Shown: one piece after another, positions 6,415-13,831 of the stretch | Position numbering within the stretch: position 1 is the stretch's first letter | Layout of the letters: each line of letters starts with the position of its first letter | Notes under the pieces: model-generated | What the model was told of the DNA's origin: nothing | Databases searched by the model: none | The model's input: the letters and a program-made list of their open reading frames with translations, nothing else | Source: CAZVWW01 sp964631265 | Lineage (GTDB): Bacteria; Thermotogota; Thermotogae; MWEM01 | Assembly: GCA_964631265.1 (NCBI GenBank) | Contig: CAZVWW010000060.1 | Location: 1-13,852 of the forward strand | Length of the DNA: 13,852 bases | Direction of reading: 5' to 3' | Made by a program: the position numbers and the translations under genes

Positions 6415-7853
6415 TGTTAAAAGGAAACAAAGGAAAGACCGTAGCGGCTATCTCTTCACCTCCGGGGAGAGGGGCAATCGCCGTTATACGCTTGACCGGA
6501 GATGAAAGCCTCGAGATTGCATTGGAGTATTTTCAACCGGCAGGCTATGCCGGAAAAAGTGAGGACTATTTCCGGCGGGAGATCAAAAAGAGAAGAGTCT
6601 ATTTCGGAAAATGGTTTGATACGAGCGGTCGGTTAATCGATGAAATCCAGATGATATTCTACAAGGCACCGAATTCATACACAGGCGAGGACCTGGTTGA
6701 GTTCTTCTGTCACGGGGGAAGAGTTGTAACCGAGATGATCTACAAAAATCTACTGGAGAAGGCTGATCCGGCCCAACCCGGTGAATTTACATACAGGGCC
6801 TTTTTAAACAACAAGCTGGATCTCATCAAGGCCCGGGCCATCAACGATCTGATCAATGCCAAGACCGAAAAGGCGGCAGCGTATATTGCCGGCGAACTCG
6901 ATGGCAAGCTGTCAAACTTTATCCATGGACTTGAAAAGGGTCTCCTGAAGAGCGCTTCCATGATTGAAGTACAGATCGACTATCCAGACGAACTGTACGA
7001 AGCCTCCGAAACGGAGAAGATTCTCTCACAACTGAAAAGCCTTCAGCAGGAACTCGGGGAAGTCCTTGAAACGGCAAACAACGCGATAAGATTAAAGGAA
7101 GGCATTGACACGGCCATTCTCGGCTCTCCGAATGTGGGAAAATCGACACTGTTGAACAGGCTGATCAGACAGGACAGGGCCATCGTCACGGATATCCCGG
7201 GGACTACAAGAGACTATATCAAGGCCGAACTCAACATAAACGGTATTCTCATTAATCTCATCGATACCGCCGGCCTTCGGGAGACACAGGAGGAGATCGA
7301 AAAGATCGGGGTCAAGAGGACCTTAGAACTGGTCAAGAATGTGCCCTTTGTCCTGTTTCTTTTCGACATATCCCGGAACATAGAAGAAAGTAATATCGAA
7401 CTGATTAAAGATTTCATACAACAGGGGAAGAAAGTCCTGGTCCTGTTAAACAAATCAGATACACTCACACAAGAGAGAGATGCCGAAAAAGACGTTGAAG
7501 AAAGCATCTCACAGTTCAAAAAAAGGTTGAATGAGATAACAGATGTGCATGTGATCTCTGCCCTGAGGGGTGAAGGGGTCGAGGAGCTTGAAGAGCTGAT
7601 ACATAACACGGTGAAAAAGCTTATAGAAGTGAACGCTGAATCGATGATATTCAGCCGGGTTCAACAAAGAGTTTTGAACAGAGCCAACAGACTTTTAAAA
7701 GAAACATTAGGAGATATCAAAAACGGTGTGACGATGGATATCATCGCCCAGGAGATACGGGAGATTATCTTATTGTTGAACGGTTTGACCGGCAGAGATT
7801 ACAATGAGGATATTGTGGAAACGCTCTTCTCTGATTTCTGCGTCGGTAAATGA
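6414..7853 (+). CDS. mnmE: tRNA modification GTPase MnmE
   Basis: A 479-residue GTPase that works with MnmG to install the 5-(carboxymethyl)aminomethyl group on the wobble uridine of certain tRNAs. The N-terminal tetrahydrofolate-binding domain begins TVAAISSPPGRGAIAVIRL (9-27). The G domain shows G1 GSPNVGKST (237-245), G2 GTTRD (263-267), G3 DTAGLRE (284-290), G4 NKSD (346-349) and a probable G5 SAL (382-384). The protein ends FCVGK with Cys476, matching the C-terminal C(I/V)GK signature. Length is slightly above the 450-460 usual, partly because of a few extra N-terminal residues. Its ATG overlaps the argS stop by one base, implying translational coupling. Both neighbours act on tRNA, but no mnmG is visible here. 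Confidence 0.97.
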   Translation: MLKGNKGKTVAAISSPPGRGAIAVIRLTGDESLEIALEYFQPAGYAGKSEDYFRREIKKRRVYFGKWFDTSGRLIDEIQMIFYKAPNSYTGEDLVEFFCHGGRVVTEMIYKNLLEKADPAQPGEFTYRAFLNNKLDLIKARAINDLINAKTEKAAAYIAGELDGKLSNFIHGLEKGLLKSASMIEVQIDYPDELYEASETEKILSQLKSLQQELGEVLETANNAIRLKEGIDTAILGSPNVGKSTLLNRLIRQDRAIVTDIPGTTRDYIKAELNINGILINLIDTAGLRETQEEIEKIGVKRTLELVKNVPFVLFLFDISRNIEESNIELIKDFIQQGKKVLVLLNKSDTLTQERDAEKDVEESISQFKKRLNEITDVHVISALRGEGVEELEELIHNTVKKLIEVNAESMIFSRVQQRVLNRANRLLKETLGDIKNGVTMDIIAQEIREIILLLNGLTGRDYNEDIVETLFSDFCVGK

Positions 7854-7875
7854 AAATAGAGGATGATTTGTAAAC

Positions 7876-9237
7876 ATGGAAAAGACCATCAGTAATAACG
7901 AGATTTACTATCTTTTTGCTTGTCCCAGGATGTTTTACTTCCACATGAAGGATAAAAACAGTTCCCAGATAGTGGAGAATGCCCTTGAACAGGACCGATT
8001 AAAAAATCTGGTTACCTATTTCAGCAACACTGAGTGGTGTGACGCAGCGAACGACCCTGAGAAAACAGCCCGTTATCTCCGGAAGAGGGAGAATATCCTT
8101 CAACCCAAACTTGAAGGAACATACGGAAATTATCGTTTCTCAGTCCACATCCACGGGCTGATCAGGCAAAAGGGAACCTATCACATGATTATCTCTCATC
8201 TGTCCCGAAATCCCGGCAAACGCCATCGTTCCCTTGCCTCTTTGTTTTATCGGATGTTGAGAAAGAAAGGCATTGAAGTCTCGAAAAATGTCCTTTTCGT
8301 CCGTAAGGACAATCTCAAAACGGTCAGGATCTCTCTGGATAGCGCCGAAGACCTCTTAAACAATATCGATGGCATCAACGATGCTGAAAAACCTCCTCCC
8401 CCTCAGGGACACAGAATATGCAACTTCTGTATCTACTGGGACAAATGTCACCACCGGCAGAACCAGCACAGGGAAGAGATGACGGTCGATCACCTTAGAG
8501 GGGCGGGAAAAGGGGTGCGAAGACAACTCGGCAAGATCGGCGTTGAAACATTGGAGGACCTGCTGAATCTCAAACTGACCGATGAATTGAGACGATCCAT
8601 CAAAAACATCGATTCCCTTAAACTCCAGTCATACGCTTATGTTGAGGACAAAGCCATCTTTCTAAAACCTCCGGAAGAATTGCTTGACAAAGAACGTGGT
8701 GTATACTTCGATATCGAAGCGGATGACACACCGTATCTATTCGGCTTTTTGGAAAATGATCGCTATAAGTATTTTCTTCTGGACGATGAGCAATCCAGAG
8801 AAAAAAACATCGGGGAGATACTGGGTTTTGTGGATTCCATCGAGGGAAGACTCTATCATTATTGCGAATACGAATACAGGGTTCTGTCGCAACTCTCACA
8901 TGAAATCGATACACACTTCCAGAGAAAGAAGATGCTGGACGTATATGAAATTGTCAAGAACAACATTGTCACCCCCCTCAGGCATTATTCACTGAAATCG
9001 ATCGCGAAATGGATCGGATTCAGATGGCGGATAGGTCTTGACGGCAGGAGCTCGATACAGGAATACAGAAGATGGAAGAAAACGGGGAACAAAAAGCATC
9101 TCCAGGCCCTGCTCCTGTACAACGAAGACGATTGCAGGGCCACGAAGTCGGTCAAAGAGTGGATTTCCGACCCCGGCAGTTTTTCTAAATCCTATACTGT
9201 AATGGACAGGAGAGAGGTAAATGATATACTTGGATGA
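7876..9237 (+). CDS. TM0106-type RecB-like / RNase H-like putative nuclease
   Basis: A 453-residue protein with the layout of the TM0106 family of putative RecB-type nucleases. The N-terminal half carries Cys16 (in FACPRMFYFHM) and the cluster CNFCIYWDKC (Cys182, Cys185, Cys191), the four-cysteine pattern that binds an iron-sulfur cluster in Cas4/AddB-type nucleases. Residues 203-230 look like a helix-hairpin-helix DNA-binding segment (LRGAGKGVRRQLGKIGV). The C-terminal half resembles an RNase H-like DEDD exonuclease: YFDIEADD (Asp279, Glu281), a YHYCEYEY segment near 327-334, MLDVYEIV (Asp355) and YNEDDC (Asp418/Asp419). The PD-(D/E)XK residues expected around 92-115 are not evident, so the first half may be catalytically dead. 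It follows mnmE by 22 bases. The cellular role of this family is unknown to me; DNA repair or processing is inferred. Confidence 0.85.
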   Translation: MEKTISNNEIYYLFACPRMFYFHMKDKNSSQIVENALEQDRLKNLVTYFSNTEWCDAANDPEKTARYLRKRENILQPKLEGTYGNYRFSVHIHGLIRQKGTYHMIISHLSRNPGKRHRSLASLFYRMLRKKGIEVSKNVLFVRKDNLKTVRISLDSAEDLLNNIDGINDAEKPPPPQGHRICNFCIYWDKCHHRQNQHREEMTVDHLRGAGKGVRRQLGKIGVETLEDLLNLKLTDELRRSIKNIDSLKLQSYAYVEDKAIFLKPPEELLDKERGVYFDIEADDTPYLFGFLENDRYKYFLLDDEQSREKNIGEILGFVDSIEGRLYHYCEYEYRVLSQLSHEIDTHFQRKKMLDVYEIVKNNIVTPLRHYSLKSIAKWIGFRWRIGLDGRSSIQEYRRWKKTGNKKHLQALLLYNEDDCRATKSVKEWISDPGSFSKSYTVMDRREVNDILG

Positions 9238-10090
9238 AATGGGTAATCTCCCGGACGAGATTACCCAAAAGAGCTTGTTTTTGTTTGATCTGGATGGAAC
9301 CGTTTACATTGGAAAACAATTGATCAAGGGAGCAAATGATCTGATAAAAAGACTCGAGGAAGAGGAGATTGATTACGCTTTTTTTACGAACAATTCCTCC
9401 AAGAGCAGACGGCACTATCACAGTAAATTGAAAGGTTATGGCATCAAGACTGAAATGAAACGGATCATCTCCTCGAACCAGGTCACGATGGAATACTTAA
9501 AAGAAAACCATCCGGGGGCAAAGGTGATGTATCTTGGAAACTACGATGCCGCCAGAGAAATGAAAGAAGGTGGAGTAGACATCGTACTTCCTTTAGACAG
9601 AAACAGGAAAATGAGCGTGGATATAGCCGTTATGGCTTATGACACGAGCCTGACATACGAGAAGATCAAGAATTTCGCACTGACGTTGAAAAGTAATGTC
9701 AAATATTTCTCTACCCATATGGATATCAACTGTCCCTCTGAGGAGGGGCTGATTCCGGATAATGGCTCATTTATCGAGATGTTTGCAAAATCTACAGGAA
9801 GAAGACCGGATATCATTTTCGGCAAACCATTCGGAGAGATTATCAACTATGCATTAAAGAGCTTTTCCAGAGACAGAAAAGAGAGTATATTTCTTGGAGA
9901 CAGGATGTACACCGATATCAAAATGGGAAAACAAGCCGGAATCGATACCCTTTTAGTACTCTCCGGCGATACGTCAAAAGAGAAACTGAAGGACTATGAC
10001 TTTGAACCGGACTACTGCGCAGAATCTTTAAACACCTTAACCAAACTGTGGAAGCGAGTTGATTCGAATGAATCTGCAGACCGAGAATGA
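9221..10090 (+). CDS. HAD-IIA family sugar/nucleotide phosphatase (NagD-like)
   Basis: A 289-residue HAD hydrolase of subfamily IIA, related to NagD, AraL and 4-nitrophenylphosphatases. Motif I is FDLDGT (catalytic Asp23 and Asp25), motif II is FTNNSS (Thr56), motif III is FGKP (Lys202), and motif IV is LGDRMYTD (Asp227, Asp232). The C2-type cap holds a recognisable STHMDINCP segment near 164-172. Such enzymes dephosphorylate small phosphorylated metabolites, and the natural substrate cannot be read from sequence. The ATG at 9221, preceded by GGAGAGAGG, overlaps the nuclease gene by 17 bases. It gives about 16 residues more than usual before the first strand. An in-frame ATG at 9239 would shorten this. 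A perfect inverted repeat lies within codons 7-16. Confidence 0.93.
   Translation: MIYLDEMGNLPDEITQKSLFLFDLDGTVYIGKQLIKGANDLIKRLEEEEIDYAFFTNNSSKSRRHYHSKLKGYGIKTEMKRIISSNQVTMEYLKENHPGAKVMYLGNYDAAREMKEGGVDIVLPLDRNRKMSVDIAVMAYDTSLTYEKIKNFALTLKSNVKYFSTHMDINCPSEEGLIPDNGSFIEMFAKSTGRRPDIIFGKPFGEIINYALKSFSRDRKESIFLGDRMYTDIKMGKQAGIDTLLVLSGDTSKEKLKDYDFEPDYCAESLNTLTKLWKRVDSNESADRE
9241..9266. repeat. Perfect inverted repeat inside the HAD phosphatase start region
   Basis: GGGTAATCTC (9241-9250) and GAGATTACCC (9257-9266) form a perfect 10-bp stem around a 6-base loop. The repeat begins 20 bases after the ATG of the HAD gene and 4 bases after the stop of the preceding gene. No T-tract follows on either strand, so it is not a standard terminator. 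It could lower translation of the HAD gene, pause polymerase, stabilise mRNA, or bind a protein. Confidence 0.6.
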
Positions 10091-12350
10091 ATTCATATCC
10101 CTCATCAACAACATTTGCAGTGATTTCACCGGCAGATTTTCAACGAATGATCTATTCAAGAAGCTGAAGATCAAGAGCCCGATGATGAAGAACATCGTCC
10201 GGGAATGGCTCCTTGAACTCATCGAAAACAACCGATTGGGTTTTCAGTCAATCGGCAAGGATAAAAAAGGCAAAACGCTTCTGATCAACAAGAAACGCTT
10301 CACAGAATTAATGAGAAAAGAACTCATGAAACAACCGTTTCTGTTAAACGAAAATCAAACCTACAACTTCCTTCAATCCCTGGCGGGCTCGAAGGATTTT
10401 AACATCGGGCAGCTCAGAAGCTCTGTGGAAAACACGGGCGCACCACTGGTTCGATTTGATGAAGGGTCCAGAAAAGTCCCCATCATGCTGAATCTCTACA
10501 AACACCTCGTTCCTGAAAGAAAAGTCTATGTTTCTCATGATGTGGTCAACATGATGTACATCAAACATCCGGATTCCAAAAAGAAATCGAAGCCCAAAAA
10601 GGGCTCCCTCTTTTCAAAGGACTCCGAAAAACCCGCAGAAGAGAGTCCCAGAAACGTTATCACAACTGCCTTTACTCTTTTATTCAGCGAATTGGGAAAA
10701 TTGATCATCACAAAAAAGGAAGTAACAGAATCAAGGGCATACAAGGTTTATTTCTCGGCACTTGACGATTACAAGGCCTTTCTTAAACTCCTGAAAGAAA
10801 TTTATGATTACTCACCTGTTATTACAGACGATTTCATCAGCCTCTTTCCAGAGAACTGGCTTGACCCGCAGCTTCTCCAAAAACGATTGGAGCCTGAGAA
10901 TACGGAAAGCCTTGAAAAATTCGCAGCGTACTGCAACCGTTTCCTTTCCTTTCTCAATCAGGATGAGATTCAAGTTTTGTACAGCCTGATAAGAGAGGAA
11001 CCCGCTGCGACGGGCAGTGAAGAGCAAACAGCCGAAGAGACCTCTGTGCAAGAAGAGGTTAGCGAAAAAGAAGGCACATCGGGGAGCGACACGGCGACAG
11101 AGACTGAAACGGATCATACTCCGACAAAGAGCAACCCGGAAGTGTTAGAGAAGGAAGTCACCCCCGAAAAAGAGACAACGGCGGATGGATCAGACACTGT
11201 CAACGAAGACGCACAAACGGAAGAGACCGAACCTCCCGAAGCGCCAACGGAGAAAAAGGAAGTCCTGGAATCGCTCATTGTCGATGACACCAAGAAGAAA
11301 AAAAAGCCTCAGGAACCGGCCGAGAAGAAACCGAAAAAGGAAAAGAACGAAAAGAAAAAGAACAACAGCAACAGCTTTTTGGATTCCATGATTATACAAG
11401 AAGAGGAGAAGGCAAAGAATGAGAATGAGCCAAAACAGGAGCAGGAATCTGAAGAGGAGATTGCAGCGGGAATAAAATTCATCGATCACACAAAGGAGAG
11501 CAAAGAAGAGCCCGTTCCTAAACCCACAGAAAGAGAAGAGCTCGAAACAGCTGACTTGAACAAGGCAGAAAAACACATTCTAATACGCATTGTTGAATCC
11601 ACCAATATCTCATCCGGATATTTTCTTTTCGATCGGGAGGAAAAAGAAGACTTCAAAGACTTAATCAACAGACTCAGACGCTCCAAAGAATTCATCCTTA
11701 AAGATGAAGCAGATCGGATAAAGGTCAAGCGGAACAATGCAATACCGGCCAGCCGTTTCAGAAAAATGAAAACAGAAGCTGAAGAGGCTATCATGAAAGA
11801 TGGAGAAGAAGAACCCGATGCCCGTCAGAAAAAAGAAGCAACACCAGACTCTGACAAACAAGCAACAGAAGACCATGAGGAAAAAGAGCTTCAAGAAAAA
11901 ATGACGGTGGAAACCAATCCGGATGACATACAACCGGGAGAGTTTGACGAGGATTTTCTTGTCGATGAAGAGGAAGAATCCGATAACAACTCTATGGATG
12001 AAGGGGATGTTTCTAAGGAAACCCCGGATTTAGAGGACAATCAATCAAAGCCGGAAGAAGAAAAAGAAGAAGAAACAACGAAGAAAGAACGGGAAAAAAC
12101 GGAGAACGAAAACCAGGCTAAATTCCTGGAGGGTAAAGTCATCTCTATCCTGACAGAAGATGAAGAGGCCTGGTTAAAGATCGAGATGCTCTCAAAGATG
12201 CATAACTTTGAAATAAGAGACGGTTTGGCATACAGCCCTGATATCGCCGTCTTTGATCAGGAATTCAAACACCTTGAGCCAATCGCCAAGAATAGCGGGG
12301 CACTTGTCATGGATTTAAAGACATTTAAGGCCAAACTGGGGTTATCATAA
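10068..12350 (+). CDS. Large charged protein of unknown function with disordered linkers
   Basis: I do not recognise this 760-residue protein. Residues 1-310 look folded: a winged-helix-like stretch lies near 8-80, and helical segments near 197-310. Residues 311-435 are low-complexity, rich in Glu, Thr, Pro and Lys, ending in a lysine-rich patch. A second folded piece (about 495-570) has predicted helices and again resembles a small winged-helix unit. Another acidic linker (571-680) leads to a compact C-terminal domain (683-760). There is no signal peptide or membrane segment, so it is probably cytoplasmic. The ATG at 10068 is chosen; an in-frame TTG at 10059 is possible and has GGAAG only 4 bases away. 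It overlaps the HAD gene by 23 bases, and the HlyD-like gene starts 3 bases after it. A scaffold or nucleic-acid-binding role would be a guess. Confidence 0.8.
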   Translation: MNLQTENEFISLINNICSDFTGRFSTNDLFKKLKIKSPMMKNIVREWLLELIENNRLGFQSIGKDKKGKTLLINKKRFTELMRKELMKQPFLLNENQTYNFLQSLAGSKDFNIGQLRSSVENTGAPLVRFDEGSRKVPIMLNLYKHLVPERKVYVSHDVVNMMYIKHPDSKKKSKPKKGSLFSKDSEKPAEESPRNVITTAFTLLFSELGKLIITKKEVTESRAYKVYFSALDDYKAFLKLLKEIYDYSPVITDDFISLFPENWLDPQLLQKRLEPENTESLEKFAAYCNRFLSFLNQDEIQVLYSLIREEPAATGSEEQTAEETSVQEEVSEKEGTSGSDTATETETDHTPTKSNPEVLEKEVTPEKETTADGSDTVNEDAQTEETEPPEAPTEKKEVLESLIVDDTKKKKKPQEPAEKKPKKEKNEKKKNNSNSFLDSMIIQEEEKAKNENEPKQEQESEEEIAAGIKFIDHTKESKEEPVPKPTEREELETADLNKAEKHILIRIVESTNISSGYFLFDREEKEDFKDLINRLRRSKEFILKDEADRIKVKRNNAIPASRFRKMKTEAEEAIMKDGEEEPDARQKKEATPDSDKQATEDHEEKELQEKMTVETNPDDIQPGEFDEDFLVDEEEESDNNSMDEGDVSKETPDLEDNQSKPEEEKEEETTKKEREKTENENQAKFLEGKVISILTEDEEAWLKIEMLSKMHNFEIRDGLAYSPDIAVFDQEFKHLEPIAKNSGALVMDLKTFKAKLGLS

Positions 12351-12353
12351 AAG

Positions 12354-13223
12354 ATGAAGAAGCTCTTTATCTTCATTGGTATTGTGTTCATTGCATTCTT
12401 CCTGATGGTTATTACGATATTCAACAAACAGCCGGAAATGGTTATCCAGACCTTTGAGCGCGTCGTTACGGAGAAGATAGAAGGAGACATCCGCTTTGAA
12501 GAAAAGATAAGGATCCTGTCACCGGTTGATGATTTTGTTGAGAGAATACTGGTTTCCAAAGGCCGGGAAGTGACAAAGGGTGATATTCTCATCGAACTTG
12601 AGAAAGATGAAGAAGCATTCCAACTCTCCAAGGCAAAAAAAGAACTGGCCGTATCCATCCTCAACGCCGGGAAAGCCATACAAGAAGAAAAAAGAAACGC
12701 CGTACGCCTGGCGGAAAAGAACCTCGACAAAACCACCATTAAGTCACCGGTCGATGCTATTATCATTGACATACCGGTCATCACTAAACTCTTCGTCGAA
12801 AAAGGAACCCCTCTCATCGTCCTGGCTGAAAGAGATACCCGTTTATTGACAGAGATTGACGAACAAACAGCCCAAATTCTGAAAAAGGCGGATTACATCA
12901 CATACCGCATCACCGGCTCAGAAAAACGAGAAGGCGTTATAGAAAAACCCGACACAACCGAAACAGAAGACGGCTTATACCTTCAATTACCCCTCACAAT
13001 CAACCGCATCAAGAATGAACTGGATAACAAACTCTTTTGTGAATTAAAGATCCTCTACAATGAATCGGGCTTTTCCTGGATCCCGGACGATTTCGTTAAA
13101 GAAGGCCGCATTCAGACGGCTGATAATGATTTTATCAACGTCAACATCCTGGAGAAAAAAGACGATTTATATCTAGTGAAGGGACTCAAACCGGGAACAA
13201 CCCTCTTAGGCCAAAAACAATAA
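12354..13223 (+). CDS. HlyD-like membrane fusion (periplasmic adaptor) protein
   Basis: A 289-residue protein with one N-terminal membrane anchor (residues 4-23) and the split lipoyl/biotinyl-like domain of HlyD/AcrA adaptors. The first half is ILSPVDDFVERILVSKG with VTKGDILIELE (54-83); the second is TTIKSPVDAIIIDIP and FVEKGTPLIVLAE (127-159). Between them lies a short helical hairpin of about 40 residues (84-126). A beta-barrel follows, and the end (WIPDDFVKEG... then LVKGLKPGTTLL) fits the membrane-proximal domain. Such proteins bridge an inner-membrane transporter to an outer-membrane channel. Neither an ABC nor an RND transporter follows here; the next gene is RidA on the other strand. 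Members of this family are usually longer (about 350-450). It starts 3 bases after the previous stop with a weak ribosome binding site, suggesting translational coupling. Confidence 0.83.
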   Translation: MKKLFIFIGIVFIAFFLMVITIFNKQPEMVIQTFERVVTEKIEGDIRFEEKIRILSPVDDFVERILVSKGREVTKGDILIELEKDEEAFQLSKAKKELAVSILNAGKAIQEEKRNAVRLAEKNLDKTTIKSPVDAIIIDIPVITKLFVEKGTPLIVLAERDTRLLTEIDEQTAQILKKADYITYRITGSEKREGVIEKPDTTETEDGLYLQLPLTINRIKNELDNKLFCELKILYNESGFSWIPDDFVKEGRIQTADNDFINVNILEKKDDLYLVKGLKPGTTLLGQKQ

Positions 13224-13241
13224 GGAAAAAACATATAATCC

Positions 13242-13265
13242 GGCTGCCGCCCCCGGCTTGCAGCC
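13242..13265 (+). repeat. GC-rich hairpin after the HlyD-like gene
   Basis: GGCTGC (13242-13247) and GCAGCC (13260-13265) can pair around a C/G-rich 12-base loop. It starts 19 bases after the stop codon and has no T-tract. It may contribute to ending the long plus-strand transcript or protecting its 3' end, but it is weaker than the terminators elsewhere in this window. Confidence 0.35.
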
Positions 13266-13267
13266 TG

Positions 13268-13335
13268 AAACCTCGCTCCGATCCTCACCTCTCAAACTTC
13301 GCTCCAATCCTCCACACAAACCTCGCTCCGACCCC
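13268..13335 (+). repeat. Three degenerate tandem copies of an AAACCTCGCTCCGA unit
   Basis: Similar units start at 13268, 13294 and 13318: AAACCTCGCTCCGATCCTC, AAACTTCGCTCCAATCCTC and AAACCTCGCTCCGACCCC. Spacing is 26 and 24 bases. The third copy is also the left arm of the hairpin at 13324-13348. The units differ at a few positions, and no spacer/repeat regularity like that of CRISPR is seen. They may be a REP-like intergenic element. Confidence 0.6.
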
Positions 13336-13348
13336 CTGGGTCGGAGCG
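13324..13348. terminator. Strong hairpin between convergent genes, possible terminator
   Basis: CGCTCCGACCC (13324-13334) and GGGTCGGAGCG (13338-13348) form a perfect 11-bp GC-rich stem with a 3-base loop. It lies between the convergent HlyD-like and RidA genes, so it could end transcription from both sides. Neither side is followed by a run of T, so it may instead be a REP-like or 3'-end-stabilising structure. Confidence 0.45.
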
Positions 13349-13359
13349 TATAAAGCACC

Positions 13360-13380
13360 AAACACCCCCCCTGGGTGTTT
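13360..13380. terminator. Second hairpin between convergent genes
   Basis: AAACACCC (13360-13367) and GGGTGTTT (13373-13380) form a perfect 8-bp stem with a 5-base loop. It shares the CCCCCTGGGT centre with the hairpin just upstream. Its arms end in AAA/TTT, giving a short U-run in both directions, so it is the more terminator-like of the two, though weak. It lies 65 bases beyond the RidA stop codon. Confidence 0.45.
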
Positions 13381-13444
13381 CCCTTAGTTCCTGCATTTTC
13401 TTAAAAGCCCCCCAAAAGAATTCTCCAAGTCCTTCAAAAAGTCC

Positions 13445-13831
13445 TTATCCTCTCCCGGCCACCGCCTCAATTTCCACATCAACCCCCTTGGGAAGCCCTG
13501 CCACCTCCACAACAGCCCTTGCAGGCGGATCAACCTTGAAATACCCCGAGTACACCTCGTTTAAAACGCCAAACTGCCGCATATCCGTGATATAAATCCT
13601 GCATTTGATGACCCGCTCAAGAGAAGACCCGCACCCCTCCAGTACCGTTTTCAAGTTCTCAAGACATTGATGCGCCTGCTCCTTTATAGAAGCATCACTC
13701 TTAATCTCCCCCGTTTCCGGAACAATGGGGATCTGACCTGATACAAAGAGCAGATCGCCGTAACCGGCCGCAATAGAATACGGTCCCACCGCTTTTGGCC
13801 CGTCTTTCAGTTCATAAACCTTTCTTTCCAT
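13445..13831 (-). CDS. ridA: RidA family reactive enamine/imine deaminase
   Basis: A 128-residue protein of the RidA (YjgF/YER057c/UK114) family, normally trimeric and cytoplasmic. It hydrolyses reactive 2-aminoacrylate and related enamines/imines released by PLP enzymes to 2-oxoacids and ammonia. Family blocks are clear: AVGPYSIAAGYGDLLFVSGQIP near the N-terminus, then a PPARAVVEVAGLPKGVDVEIEAVA segment. These carry the arginine that binds the substrate carboxylate (PARA) and the conserved glutamate (VEIEA). The start chosen is the ATG at 13831-13829, which has GGTGG 7 bases upstream and gives the family's usual N-terminus. An upstream in-frame ATG at 13849 would add six residues. The gene is convergent to the HlyD-like gene. 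Its own promoter must lie at or beyond the right edge. Confidence 0.95.
   Translation of the reverse strand: MERKVYELKDGPKAVGPYSIAAGYGDLLFVSGQIPIVPETGEIKSDASIKEQAHQCLENLKTVLEGCGSSLERVIKCRIYITDMRQFGVLNEVYSGYFKVDPPARAVVEVAGLPKGVDVEIEAVAGRG

Noticed and set aside
11190..11576. Minus-strand ORF of 128 codons, very rich in Phe and Leu, that could look like a membrane protein
   Set aside because: It is the antisense of the Glu/Lys-rich linker of the 760-residue protein, which always yields Phe/Leu-rich frames.
13234..13239. TATAAT just after the HlyD-like gene as a promoter
   Set aside because: There is no -35 box at a suitable distance, and no plus-strand gene follows in the window.
13268..13348. 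CRISPR-like array
   Set aside because: Only three degenerate units with almost no spacer between them, and no cas genes nearby.
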